NCBI GenBank assembly: GCA_963836665.1
Contig: CAWIKL010000001.1
Span: 3,038,001-3,102,000, forward strand
Origin: JAICSD01 sp963836665
GTDB taxonomy: Bacteria; Acidobacteriota; Vicinamibacteria; Vicinamibacterales; 2-12-FULL-66-21
Length of the DNA: 64,000 bases
Direction: 5' to 3'
How positions within the stretch are numbered: the first letter of the stretch is position 1; each line of letters starts with the position of its first letter. Shown here in pieces: positions 26,401 to 34,925 of the stretch. The notes beneath the pieces are model-generated. The model saw only the letters and a list, made by a program, of their open reading frames with translations. It made no database searches and had not been told where the DNA came from. Both the position numbers and the translations under genes were made by a program.

Positions 26401-28701
26401 TTACGGACGACGGTGCAGCTTCAGCTCAAGTGTTTTTGTCTCGCCTTCGGTCAGCGTAAACGACGTCGCCAGTGCGCGCAGCGACTGCAGCCAATCGGGA
26501 TCGTAGATTTCGAGCAGAGACGCGCCCGGCAGCGCGATGGCGAGATAGTCCTCCGGCGGCAACGCCTGTGACACGAAACGGCCCTGCGGTGTCGAACGAG
26601 CAAAGGCCACGAAGCGCGAGCGATCGATCCACTTGGTGGGATCGGACGGAAAGATGACGACGACGAAGTCGGCAATCGGTCCCGTGTCGTCGCTGACGCC
26701 GCCAGCCACACGCGACACCCTCGCGGTCAGAACGATCTCGACACCTTCGACGTCCTTGTCGCGCAGATCGACGGCGGTATCGGTGATCTCCTGCCCGTCC
26801 AGGGTGATCTTCTTCAGCGTCCACGGCCCGCTTGTCGTCACGAGAATGCGGCGAAGGCCAGACTGCCGCGTCATCTCGAAAGTCAGATCGTCACGCCCTT
26901 CGTAGGGTGACGGCCCGCCGGCGATCGGCGCGGCATCGAACTCGACCGGGACGGTCATCACCGACACCTGCTTGGCTGCGAGCGGCGGTGCTGACGAGTC
27001 CTCGGTGACGAGCTTACCGCGCAGCTTCGTCCCGCCCGAGGTCTTGAGCACAAGGCCGTCGAGGTCGGCGTCGCCGACGGCGATCGGCAACCAGCCGAAC
27101 GGCATCGCCCCGAGATTTCCCGGCCCGCGATACCCGGGCGGTGCCGGCGCAAAGCCCTGCAGCGTGTATTGCCCCTGCGGCACGTTGCGCAGCGCGAAAG
27201 TGCCGTCAGACATGGTCGCGCCGCGGGCGATGTTGAAGTCCATACGCTCGAGGCGATCCGGCGTGAGGAGCCACACCGTGCCACCACCGCCGACCGCCCG
27301 TCCGTCGCTGCCGAGCATCGTGCCTGATACGGAGAACGTCTTCGATGCCACGAGCGCGAACGTCACCATTGGCGCGTCGGCGGCAAACGGCACGGTGACC
27401 GGAATCGCGCCGGCAGAATCGATCGTGCCCGGATAGTAAGTGGGCGCGAATCCACCGACTTGGCTGGCCTCGGCATAGGCGCCGGACAACGCCATGACGT
27501 AGTAGTCGCCGGGATTCAGCGTGGTCACGCGGTAGTGGCCGCGATCGTCGGTAGTCGGTGGGTCTCCCAGCGCCGGCCGCAAACGCCGGCGTCCGGCCAC
27601 GTACTGGCGCTGCGCCAGCTGGACGACGACGTTCGGCGCCGGCTCGCCGAACTCGTCGAGGATCGTTCCCTCGAGCGCGCTGGTGCGCGGCAGCTTGATG
27701 TCGGCGCGGATGTCATCCCCGTCTTGCACCGGGATCTCCTTGGCGATTGTGCCGGCTCGCGTCTGTCCGTATCCGAGTGTGATGAACCGCCGCGCCTGGG
27801 CGCGCAGCGTGTAGCGCTGCGCCGAGAGCGCCGTGTACTCGAAGCGCCCCTGCGCGTCGGTGCGCGTCACGTTCGTGATGCGCGGTCCCTGGCTCGAGAC
27901 CGGCGTCAGCACCACCTGCGCCGCGCGGATCGGTTTCCCCGTGACTGCGTCGGTCACGACGCCCGCGATGCGCCCGTTGCCGGCGCCATCGATGCGCGAC
28001 GCGCGCGGTGGCACCGAGGGATCGACCACCGGCAACGCCGGCGTGAACGTGACGTCGACGCCCGTCGCGTCGCGTCCGCTCATGACCAGCACCGGCTTGG
28101 CGTCCTCGATCGCAGTTGCCGCGGGATAGTAGGACTTGTTGATCTGCGGATACTTCTCGTCGCCGACCAGCGGAAACGTGTCGATGAACGACCGATCGGT
28201 CGCGACTTCGACAAGGTAATCGCCGGCCGGAAGACTGTAGATCCGGTAACGGCCGAGATCGTCGGTCCGCGCCTGCGCCGCCGGGGTCGGCTTGCCGTTC
28301 TCCACGCGCAAGGCGCGGACGATCACATTCCACACGGGCTCACCGGTGAGGTCGCCCACCACGCCCTCGATCGCGCCGCCGCGCGTCATCGTCAGGGTGG
28401 CGTTCGGAGCCGCGTCTCCGTCGAGCGTGACGAAGCCCGGCTTCTGCACCCGCAGCTTGAACGACCCTTGCGGCAGGCGATCGAAACGGTATCCGCCGTC
28501 GGTGTCGGTGTCCGCGACGCGGGGCGGCGTCAGTCCGGCGCCGGTAAGCGTCACCTTCGCCCGCCGCACCGGCTCGGCGTCGAGACCGCTGCCGCTTATC
28601 ACCTTGCCGGTCAGCGACCCCCCCGGCGCGGGTTGGACCAGGGTAACGGGCGCGGAGAAAGTCAGCGCCGCCGACAAGACGCCGAACAGCACGGTTCGCA
28701 T
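26401..28701 (-). CDS. Secreted protein with repeated carboxypeptidase-regulatory-like domains
   Basis: 766 residues with a signal peptide (VLFGVLSAALTFSAPVTLV). The body holds at least four beta-sandwich units of the CarboxypepD_reg type, recognisable by GSLTGKVISGSG...VRRAKVTLTG, RYRIYSLPAGDYLVEV, RFEYTALSAQRYTLRA, HYRVTTLNPGDYYVMAL and FALRNVPQGQYTLQG. Such proteins are common in Acidobacteria as exported or cell-surface factors; no catalytic motif is visible. The protein ends in a charged strand (LELKLHRRP). It could bind polysaccharide or act as a periplasmic scaffold; function unknown. Confidence 0.78.
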   Translation of the reverse strand: MRTVLFGVLSAALTFSAPVTLVQPAPGGSLTGKVISGSGLDAEPVRRAKVTLTGAGLTPPRVADTDTDGGYRFDRLPQGSFKLRVQKPGFVTLDGDAAPNATLTMTRGGAIEGVVGDLTGEPVWNVIVRALRVENGKPTPAAQARTDDLGRYRIYSLPAGDYLVEVATDRSFIDTFPLVGDEKYPQINKSYYPAATAIEDAKPVLVMSGRDATGVDVTFTPALPVVDPSVPPRASRIDGAGNGRIAGVVTDAVTGKPIRAAQVVLTPVSSQGPRITNVTRTDAQGRFEYTALSAQRYTLRAQARRFITLGYGQTRAGTIAKEIPVQDGDDIRADIKLPRTSALEGTILDEFGEPAPNVVVQLAQRQYVAGRRRLRPALGDPPTTDDRGHYRVTTLNPGDYYVMALSGAYAEASQVGGFAPTYYPGTIDSAGAIPVTVPFAADAPMVTFALVASKTFSVSGTMLGSDGRAVGGGGTVWLLTPDRLERMDFNIARGATMSDGTFALRNVPQGQYTLQGFAPAPPGYRGPGNLGAMPFGWLPIAVGDADLDGLVLKTSGGTKLRGKLVTEDSSAPPLAAKQVSVMTVPVEFDAAPIAGGPSPYEGRDDLTFEMTRQSGLRRILVTTSGPWTLKKITLDGQEITDTAVDLRDKDVEGVEIVLTARVSRVAGGVSDDTGPIADFVVVIFPSDPTKWIDRSRFVAFARSTPQGRFVSQALPPEDYLAIALPGASLLEIYDPDWLQSLRALATSFTLTEGETKTLELKLHRRP

Positions 28702-28720
28702 AGGATAGACCAGCAGAGTA

Positions 28721-28760
28721 CCCGATTACCCGATTACCCGATTACCCGATCACCCGATCA
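28721..28760. repeat. 8-base tandem repeat, five copies
   Basis: Five direct copies of an 8-base unit: cccgatta three times, then cccgatca twice. They fill the gap between the secreted protein and the oxidoreductase genes, ending six bases before the ATG of the latter, so they would lie in its leader. Units that change together at one base suggest expansion by slippage. No spacer sequences, so not a CRISPR array. Confidence 0.95.
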
Positions 28761-28766
28761 TCCAGT

Positions 28767-29744
28767 ATGCCCTTGCGTTGGGGACTCCTCGGCACCGCGC
28801 GCATCAACCGCGCGCTGATTCCCGCCATCCGCGCCGCGGCGCGCAGCGAGTTGACGACAGTTGCGAGCCGGACGCTCGATCGCGCACGTGAATACGCCCG
28901 TGAATGGGACATCCCGCGTCCGCTGGGTTCGTACGAAGCGCTCATCGCCGATCCGGACATCGACATCGTCTATATCCCGCTGCCCAATCACCTCCACGTC
29001 GAGTGGACGGTGCGTGCGCTCGAAGCAGGCAAGCACGTGCTGTGCGAGAAGCCGCTGGCGATATCGCTCGACGGCGTCGATCGCATCGTCGACGCGTGCC
29101 GGCGTACCGGCAAAGCTGCGGCCGAGGCGTTTATGTACCGCCACCATCCGTTGACGCACGCGGTGCAGGCGTTTGTCGATCAGGGACGACTTGGGGCGAT
29201 CAAGACGTTTCGTGGCGGCTTTACCTTCCTGTTGACGCGGGAGGGGGACGTCCGCCTCGATCCGGATATGGGCGGAGGTTCGTTGTGGGATGTCGGTTGT
29301 TATCCGCTGAGCTACGCGAACCTGATCGCCGGCGGCATGCCGGTTGAAGTGTTCGGCTGGCGCCATACCTCGGGGCGCGGCGTGGACATGGAGTTCTTCG
29401 CGATGATGCGCTACGCCGACGGCAGCGTCGCGCAGTTCGACTGCGGCTTTGCCGGCCCCTTCCGTGCTGAGATGGAAATCGCCGGCGCCGGCGGCACGCT
29501 GCGCATCCGGCGCCCGTTCAAGACCGACGAATACAGCGCGCTCGAGTTCACTGCGGCCAACGACACGGTCGAGCAAGTCCCCTTCGCGGGCCAGACCGCC
29601 TATTCCGGCGAGGTGACCGACATGGAAGCGGCGGCGCTCGACGGCGCACCGCCGCGTGTCGCGCTCGCGGAGTCGCGGCGCACTGTGCAGACGATTCTCG
29701 CGCTCCACGACTCGGCGCAGACGGGGCGTCCCGTCACGTTGTAG
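28767..29744 (+). CDS. Gfo/Idh/MocA-family oxidoreductase
   Basis: 325 residues. The N-terminal Rossmann fold starts WGLLGTARINRALIPAIRAA and contains IPLPNHLHVEWTV and the signature CEKPLAI, whose lysine is near residue 95. The C-terminal half is the substrate domain (GGSLWDVGCYPLSYANLIAG, with Asp and Cys of the active site). Enzymes of this family oxidise or reduce sugars, inositols and related compounds with NAD(P); the exact substrate is unknown. ATG 28767 follows the tandem repeat directly, with no clear ribosome site, so translation may depend on the repeat tract length. Confidence 0.88.
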   Translation: MPLRWGLLGTARINRALIPAIRAAARSELTTVASRTLDRAREYAREWDIPRPLGSYEALIADPDIDIVYIPLPNHLHVEWTVRALEAGKHVLCEKPLAISLDGVDRIVDACRRTGKAAAEAFMYRHHPLTHAVQAFVDQGRLGAIKTFRGGFTFLLTREGDVRLDPDMGGGSLWDVGCYPLSYANLIAGGMPVEVFGWRHTSGRGVDMEFFAMMRYADGSVAQFDCGFAGPFRAEMEIAGAGGTLRIRRPFKTDEYSALEFTAANDTVEQVPFAGQTAYSGEVTDMEAAALDGAPPRVALAESRRTVQTILALHDSAQTGRPVTL

Positions 29745-29799
29745 CAACCCCGTCCGTTTCCCGGTCGCCAGCTTGCATCAGCGCTGCCGGAGGTCAGTC

Positions 29800-30345
29800 G
29801 TGGCGGAAGTCCTTCTCGAATATTCGGGCGCGGTCACGTCCGATAGCGGCAAGAATTACACGGCCCGTGCCTGCGCCGGCGACACGGCCGACGGCAAATG
29901 GCAAGGATGGATCGAGTTCGTGCCACTCGACGGCGGCGAGCCGCTCCGTTCGGCGAGAGAAACGACGCAACCGAATCGCCAGGACACACTGTATTGGGCG
30001 ACCGGGCTGACGCCGGTCTATCTCGAGGGAGCATTGCGCCGCGCGCTGCGGCCAGTCTCACGTCCCATCGCTCCGCCTGTCGATCCGCCGTTCTTCGACG
30101 ACCCGGCCGAACCCTTCGTCACCCACGGCAACGGTGGACAAGCGGTCCTGGATCCGTTCTCGGTCTATCAGAAAGGTGAGGCACTGCTCCGCCGGCAGTT
30201 ATCTGCGCTCGCCGGCTGGCATCTCGTCAACATCATCCGCAAGTACGAGCTGAGCGGCGAGGACCCGGAGTTGTTGTCGGCACGCGAACCTGCCGATCTC
30301 ATCGAGACGATCATTAACGGCGTGCGCCAGCCGGCGCGGCACTAA
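29800..30345 (+). CDS. Conserved hypothetical protein
   Basis: 181 residues, starting at GTG 29800 with a strong ribosome site (ggagg at 29789-29793, seven bases upstream). The frame extends back to 29656, but that part overlaps the end of the oxidoreductase gene and looks random. N-terminal VAEVLLEYSGAVTSDSGKNY is followed by GKWQGWIEFVPLDGG and PNRQDTLYWATGLTPVYLEG, so a small beta-rich domain; the C-terminal third is helical (GEALLRRQLSALAGWHLVN). No signal or membrane segments. I do not recognise a function; I recall similar proteins as unnamed conserved genes. Confidence 0.7.
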   Translation: MAEVLLEYSGAVTSDSGKNYTARACAGDTADGKWQGWIEFVPLDGGEPLRSARETTQPNRQDTLYWATGLTPVYLEGALRRALRPVSRPIAPPVDPPFFDDPAEPFVTHGNGGQAVLDPFSVYQKGEALLRRQLSALAGWHLVNIIRKYELSGEDPELLSAREPADLIETIINGVRQPARH

Positions 30346-30442
30346 GAAACGCCTCCCTTTTTCGACGGCCCCGGCGCTCGTCCGGAGCAGGCGGTCCAGC
30401 CCGGCATTCGGGCTATCCTGCCGGACACTCCAATCGTCCGCA

Positions 30443-30784
30443 AGTAACTACGGCCACGACAAGGGCATCTGTCTCGTCGACGACGACGTCCAGCACGAGT
30501 GGGCGTTCATCCCTCACTTCTACCTCGACTTCTATGTCTTCCAGTACGCGACGTCGTTCACGGCGTCGGCCGCGCTGTCGGAGAGAGTGCTGGAAGGCGA
30601 CGAGGCCGCGACGAAGCGCTACCTGAACTTTCTCGCCGCCGGCGGGTCGAAGTATCCGATCGACTTGTTGAAGGACGCCGGCGTGGACATGACGACGGAG
30701 GAACCGTTGAAACTGAGCCTGCAGAAGATGAACCGCGTCATGGATGAGATGGAGCGGATTCTCGCCACCCGAGCAGGTCGGTAG
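30443..30784 (+). pseudogene. C-terminal remnant of a PepF-type oligoendopeptidase
   Basis: About 113 codons in one open frame match the end of M3-family oligoendopeptidase F: YGHDKGICLVDDD, EWAFIPHFYLDFYVFQYAT, then ASAALSERVLEGDEAATKRY and KYPIDLLKDAGVDMTTEEP. The catalytic HExxH and everything N-terminal to it are missing; the 97 bases before this point show no PepF-like sequence in any frame. No ribosome site is evident. This is most simply a decayed gene whose 5' part was deleted. It is not cut by the window. Confidence 0.75.
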
Positions 30785-30815
30785 GCTTCTGAGAAGCACG
30801 CTACCGTAGCGGATT

Positions 30816-30831
30816 GTCCTCACTTGAGGAC
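30816..30831. promoter_or_regulatory. Perfect palindrome, possible activator site
   Basis: GTCCTCA-CT-TGAGGAC is a perfect 7-base inverted repeat with a two-base centre. It ends about 50 bases before the sigma-54-like promoter at 30881. Dyads of this kind upstream of such promoters often bind enhancer-binding proteins. It could instead be a weak stop signal for the pseudogene, but no T run follows. Confidence 0.4.
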
Positions 30832-30880
30832 TCATCTGTGACAAGTCGATGAAATCAGGCCTGTTTTTGGATGTCCGGGC

Positions 30881-30895
30881 TGGCACCCCTGTTGC
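30881..30895 (+). promoter_or_regulatory. Sigma-54-type promoter (-24/-12)
   Basis: TGGCAC, five bases, then TTGC: the -24 GG and -12 GC elements with the exact spacing of the RpoN consensus. It ends 31 bases before the ATG of the glutamine-rich protein. Transcription would need an enhancer-binding protein; the palindrome at 30816-30831 is a candidate site. Confidence 0.6.
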
Positions 30896-30925
30896 GTTTT
30901 ACAGGGGTGGGCCGGAGACCCCAAT

Positions 30926-31855
30926 ATGAGACTCAGAACCCTGATTTCAACCCTCGCTCTCGCTACGGCCGTCGCGGTCCCGGCGGGGGCGCAGGATAAG
31001 CATCAGCAGCAGGAACAGCAGCAGCCGGAGCGTGCGCACGCGCGTCAGCAGGCGCAGCCTGAGCATGCGCAGCCCCGCCAGCAGCCGACAGCTCAGCGGC
31101 AGCAACCGCAGCAGCAGCAGACTCAGCGGCAGCAACAGGCTCAGCAGCAGCAAGCCCAGCAGCAAGGTCAGCGGCAGCAGCAGAACGGGCAGGCGCGCGC
31201 GCAGGCGCAGCGGGTGCAGCCGCAGCAGGTACAGCCGCAACGTCCGCAGGCGCAGCGGCAGGACGTGCAGCCGCAGCAGGCGCAGCGGCAACAGCAAGTC
31301 GCTGTTCCGCGGCGGAACGATGTCAACAGTAACGGCCGAACCTACGCGACCAACGGCGGCCCCCAGAACCATGTCTATGACAACCGGTCGTCCAACAACC
31401 ACTACGACGGTCGACGCTGGGACAACGGCCACTACGAGTCGTACGTGAACGGTCAGCATCGCTACAACGCGTACGTGATCCACCCGCAGGTCGTGCGCGT
31501 GGTTCCGTATCACCCCTACGTCTACCGCCCAAGCTTCAGCGTCGGGGTGTACTACGGCGCCGGCGGTTACTACCCTTACGGCTACACGCCGGACTATTAC
31601 TTCAACCCGCTCCCGGGACACGCGTATGGCGGCGTCCGCATCACCGGCGCGCCGCGTGATGCACAGGTCTTCGCCGACGGCTACTACGTGGGCATCGTCG
31701 ACGACTTCGACGGCATCTTCCAGCACGTCAACCTGGAAGCGGGCCCGCACCACATCGAGGTGGCCTGGGGCGACTACCAGCCGGTCAGCTTCGACGTTTA
31801 CGTGCGGCCGAATGAAACGACGACGTTCCGCGCGGACGGCTACTTCCGCGGCTGA
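30926..31855 (+). CDS. Secreted glutamine-rich protein with C-terminal PEGA domain
   Basis: 309 residues. Signal peptide of about 22 residues ending in AGA-Q. Residues 23-130 are low-complexity, with runs such as QQQQTQRQQQAQQQQAQQQ and an overall Gln/Arg/Pro bias. A Asn/Gly/His/Tyr-rich section follows (VYDNRSSNNHYDGRRWDNG; GVYYGAGGYYPYGYTPDYY). The C-terminus (VRITGAPRDAQVFADGYYVG, then HHIEVAWGDYQP) is a PEGA domain. Such an exported, sticky, intrinsically disordered protein may work in the periplasm or outside the cell. A sigma-54-like promoter precedes it and a hairpin terminator follows at 31905-31934, so it is probably a single-gene unit. Role unknown. Confidence 0.78.
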   Translation: MRLRTLISTLALATAVAVPAGAQDKHQQQEQQQPERAHARQQAQPEHAQPRQQPTAQRQQPQQQQTQRQQQAQQQQAQQQGQRQQQNGQARAQAQRVQPQQVQPQRPQAQRQDVQPQQAQRQQQVAVPRRNDVNSNGRTYATNGGPQNHVYDNRSSNNHYDGRRWDNGHYESYVNGQHRYNAYVIHPQVVRVVPYHPYVYRPSFSVGVYYGAGGYYPYGYTPDYYFNPLPGHAYGGVRITGAPRDAQVFADGYYVGIVDDFDGIFQHVNLEAGPHHIEVAWGDYQPVSFDVYVRPNETTTFRADGYFRG

Positions 31856-31904
31856 CGGCGGCGAACGGAGGTCGGGAGGCGTGAAGTCTCCCGGGCAATG
31901 CACG

Positions 31905-31934
31905 AAGGGGAGTGGTCATTCGCCACTCCCCTTT
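31905..31934 (+). terminator. Rho-independent terminator
   Basis: Stem GGGGAGTGG / CCACTCCCC (31907-31915, 31923-31931) with a 7-base loop and TTT after it; A residues on the other side allow it to act for the convergent methyltransferase-like gene as well. It ends the glutamine-rich protein's transcript. Confidence 0.8.
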
Positions 31935-31969
31935 CCACGTACGGTCCGACATGTTGCACGCCCTCACGA

Positions 31970-32653
31970 TCAGCGCCGCTTCAGCCAGCCGTCCGGGTGA
32001 TGCGTGATCAGAAAGCGATCGCACTTCTCCCGGTCGATGCTGAACTCCGCGTGGCGTGCCAGGAATTCGTGGATGGCCGGGACGGGCCCCGGCCGTGAAT
32101 TCTTGAAATACGACAAGGTGTCGATCGATCCATCCTGGACGAGTAGGTAACTGCCCGGTGACACGAGAGGCGCGTAGGCCTCGAGCTCGCGCGCGACGTG
32201 CGCCGCCGAATGATCGCTGTCGAGGATGACCAGCACCGGGCCGGCGGTGTCGGCAACCATGCCTCGCACCACTTCGAGAATCGCCGGTGACACGGAATCG
32301 CCGATCAGATAGGTGATGCGTTGATGACGCAGATCGTGCTGCTTCTGAGTGTCGATCGTCACGACGCGGCCGGCCGTGCCCATCAGGTCGAAGAGATGCG
32401 CGTAGAAGAGCGAGCTGCCGCCGCGGTTGGTCCCGGTCTCGACAATGAGGCCCGGCTGCAGCCCGGCGATCGCTTCTTGGATCGTCCACAGATCCAGGGT
32501 GTTCTGCAGGATCGGCTGGCCGAGCCAGCGCACTTCCGTGAAATTGTTCGTCTTGAGCAGCAACGCCGTGAAGAACGTCCGCTCGACGTGGCGGTGAATC
32601 CGCGGCCACAGCGTCTTCCAGAAAAGGCCACTCAGGCGCATGGCGCGCAGCAT
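31970..32653 (-). CDS. CmcI-like cephalosporin hydroxylase-family protein
   Basis: 227 residues. The core has LIVETGTNRGGSSLFYAHLF (SAM-binding motif I), VVTIDTQKQHDLRHQRITYL and VLVILDSDHSAAHVARELE, then SYLLVQDGSID. This order matches the CmcI/rhamnosyl-O-methyltransferase family (Pfam CmcI), whose named member acts in cephamycin synthesis; most relatives methylate surface sugars. The N-terminal part is basic and aromatic (FWKTLWPRIHRHVERTFF), perhaps membrane-associated. It is divergent from the carbamoyltransferase at 32729, a CmcH-like enzyme. Convergent with the glutamine-rich gene across a shared terminator. Confidence 0.78.
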   Translation of the reverse strand: MLRAMRLSGLFWKTLWPRIHRHVERTFFTALLLKTNNFTEVRWLGQPILQNTLDLWTIQEAIAGLQPGLIVETGTNRGGSSLFYAHLFDLMGTAGRVVTIDTQKQHDLRHQRITYLIGDSVSPAILEVVRGMVADTAGPVLVILDSDHSAAHVARELEAYAPLVSPGSYLLVQDGSIDTLSYFKNSRPGPVPAIHEFLARHAEFSIDREKCDRFLITHHPDGWLKRR

Positions 32654-32728
32654 ACGCGATCAGGGGACACCTACTTGCGGGCGATGCGACCTGATCCGCG
32701 GCAGGCATGTTAGAGTCCCCGTCCTGGC

Positions 32729-34429
32729 ATGAACATCCTGGGTATCTGGGACGGCCACGATGCTGGCGCTGCGCTCCTCGCCGGCGGAGAGCTCGTCACC
32801 GCCATCAACGAGGAGCGCCTCACGCGGCGCAAGCTGGAGATCGGCTTTCCGCTGCGATCGATCGAAACCTGCCTGGAGGCAGCGTCGCTCGAGCCAGGGC
32901 AGGTGGATGCGGTCGCGGCGTCGACGACCGATGTCGCCAAGACGCTCGGCCGTCTCGTGCCGTGGACGCGCGAGCGGTACTACCGGGTGCGCCGTCGCAA
33001 GGCCAAGCCTGGTCTGGCGTCGTTACTGACGCGCGACGCAAAATATGCCCTGACGACCTGGCCGCCCAACCCGCTCACACGAGCATGGAGCCGGTCTTTG
33101 CTGCAGGCGGCGCTTCGCGGTCAGGGCTTCGGGGGCGCGCGCGTTGAGATCTTCGATCACCACGAATGTCACGCCATCGCCGCCGCGCTCGGCAGCGGCT
33201 TCGACAGCTGCGCCGTGCTCACGGTCGACGGCGTCGGCGACGGGATATCGGCAACAGCCAGCGCGTTCCGCGGTGGCGTACTCACCCGCGTCGCGGCAAC
33301 GCCGGCGACGCACTCACTGGGTGTGTTCTTCGAGCACGTCACCACGCTGCTCAACATGCGCGAGCTGGAGGACGAAGGAAAAGTGATGGCGCTCGCCGAT
33401 TACGCGCCGCCGGTCGCCGACGCCGACAACCCGCTGCTCGAGCTGATTCGCGTCGAACACGGCCGCATCGTCCTGGCCAAGACCGGCGCGGCGCTCCGGC
33501 GCACGCTTGCCGCTCTCCATTGGCACGTCGCTAACGAGCAGTTCGCGCGCATGGCGCAGCGCGCCGTCGAATGGACCTGCGTCGAGCTGGCCTGCGACGC
33601 GGTGCGGCGGACCGGCGAGCGCCGGCTCGCCATCGCCGGCGGCGTCGCCTCGAACATCAAGGCGACCCGCCAGGCACGGGTCGCCGCCGATATCGACCAG
33701 GTCTACGTGTTCCCTCACATGGGGGACGGTGGCCTCGCGCTCGGAGCCGCCCTGTCGATGGCACGCCGCGCCGGCGACCAGCCGCGGCTGCGGCTGGACA
33801 ACCTGGCGCTTGGGCCCGCCTACAGCGAAGATCGGATCCGCGCGGCGCTCACGGCGCGGGACCTGCCGACCCAACGCGCCGAGGTCACGGAGGCGGCGGC
33901 CGCGGAGCTGGAACGCGGTGCGATCGTCATGTGGTTTCAGGGAGCGATGGAATACGGGCCGCGCGCCCTCGGCCACCGTAGCGTGCTCGCCCGTGCCGAT
34001 CGGCCGCAGCTGCGCGATCGGCTGAATCTGGCGCTGAAGCGCCGCGTCTGGTACCAGCCATTCTGCCCGAGCATGCTCACGTCGGAAGCCTCCCGCGTCC
34101 TCGAGGATTGGGACGGCGCGGCGCATCTCAATCGGCACATGACGATGGCCTACACGGTGCGAGCGGGCTGCCGTCCCGACCTGGCGGCCGTCATCGGCAT
34201 CGACGGCACGTGCCGCCCGCAGTTCGTCGACGACGAGTCGGTGGTTCCGTTCGCCGCCCTCCTCCGGGCGATGCGCGATCGCACCGGGCGCGGCATCGTC
34301 CTGAACACCAGCTTCAATATCCATGGCGAACCGCTCGTCTGCAGCCCCGAAGACGCCGTCGACGTGTTCCTGCGCTCCGGCGCTGACGCCCTGGCGATCG
34401 GTCCGTTTTTCATCAGCCAGACGCGGTAG
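32729..34429 (+). CDS. NodU/CmcH-family carbamoyltransferase
   Basis: 566 residues. It transfers a carbamoyl group from carbamoyl phosphate through carbamoyl-adenylate to a hydroxyl group, usually of a sugar or antibiotic. The N-terminal ASKHA-fold half begins NILGIWDGHDAGAALLAGG with INEERLTRRK, and has DHHECHAIAAAL (metal-binding histidines) and VDGVGDGISAT; the C-terminal YrdC-like half has EYGPRALGHRSVLA and RVWYQPFCPSML. Length is normal. ATG 32729 is 75 bases from the divergent CmcI-like gene, which suggests a shared product-tailoring role, by inference. Likely acceptors are polysaccharide, lipid or secondary metabolite. Confidence 0.9.
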   Translation: MNILGIWDGHDAGAALLAGGELVTAINEERLTRRKLEIGFPLRSIETCLEAASLEPGQVDAVAASTTDVAKTLGRLVPWTRERYYRVRRRKAKPGLASLLTRDAKYALTTWPPNPLTRAWSRSLLQAALRGQGFGGARVEIFDHHECHAIAAALGSGFDSCAVLTVDGVGDGISATASAFRGGVLTRVAATPATHSLGVFFEHVTTLLNMRELEDEGKVMALADYAPPVADADNPLLELIRVEHGRIVLAKTGAALRRTLAALHWHVANEQFARMAQRAVEWTCVELACDAVRRTGERRLAIAGGVASNIKATRQARVAADIDQVYVFPHMGDGGLALGAALSMARRAGDQPRLRLDNLALGPAYSEDRIRAALTARDLPTQRAEVTEAAAAELERGAIVMWFQGAMEYGPRALGHRSVLARADRPQLRDRLNLALKRRVWYQPFCPSMLTSEASRVLEDWDGAAHLNRHMTMAYTVRAGCRPDLAAVIGIDGTCRPQFVDDESVVPFAALLRAMRDRTGRGIVLNTSFNIHGEPLVCSPEDAVDVFLRSGADALAIGPFFISQTR

Positions 34430-34470
34430 CGAGCGAGGGGATCGAGTAGGATCCGACGAAAGGAGGCGCC

Positions 34471-34782
34471 ATGGCCCATACCTACGACGAACTGAGGAGG
34501 AAGACGGTCGCGGAGCTCCGTGAGATCGCCCAGGACACTGTCCAGGGCGCGTCGCAGATGAACAAGGAACACCTGCTGCCGGCGCTATGCCAGGTCCTCG
34601 GCGTCGAGACGCACGCGCACCTCGAGGTGCTCGGCATCGACAAGACGTCGATCAAGACGCAGATGCGCGACCTGCAGACGGTGCGGGCACGAGCGCTCGA
34701 CACCCACGATCACCTGAAGCTGAAGGCGATCCGGCGGCAGCTGCACCACCTGAACCACCAGATCCGCGCGCACATGCACTGA
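34471..34782 (+). CDS. Small SAP/Rho_N-like protein
   Basis: 103 residues. It starts at ATG 34471 with a strong ribosome site (aaaggagg at 34459-34466). The N-terminus (YDELRRKTVAELREIAQDT, then MNKEHLLPALCQVLG) resembles the helix-extended-helix of SAP or Rho N-terminal domains, which bind nucleic acid. The rest is charged and helical, ending in His-rich KAIRRQLHHLNHQIRAHMH. It may bind DNA or RNA, but there is no direct evidence. It is in the same direction as the carbamoyltransferase, 41 bases after it. Confidence 0.7.
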   Translation: MAHTYDELRRKTVAELREIAQDTVQGASQMNKEHLLPALCQVLGVETHAHLEVLGIDKTSIKTQMRDLQTVRARALDTHDHLKLKAIRRQLHHLNHQIRAHMH

Positions 34783-34925
34783 CCCGGGCTACCCCGGAGA
34801 TTCAGCGCTCGACACAGAATTCGCCGCGCAACGGCGCCAGGGCGTAGAAATTTCACTGCGCGTTGGGTGGGGCGACGCCGATCGAGCGATATCGCCTGTG
34901 AATATCGCGTAACGATGGGGGAGAC

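Noticed and set aside
28721..28760. CRISPR array
   Set aside because: Units are only 8 bases and directly adjacent, with no unique spacers or cas genes.
31000..31310. Short repeats that could suggest a satellite or CRISPR-like array
   Set aside because: They are CAG/CAA-type codon repeats of the glutamine-rich protein, in frame, without spacers.
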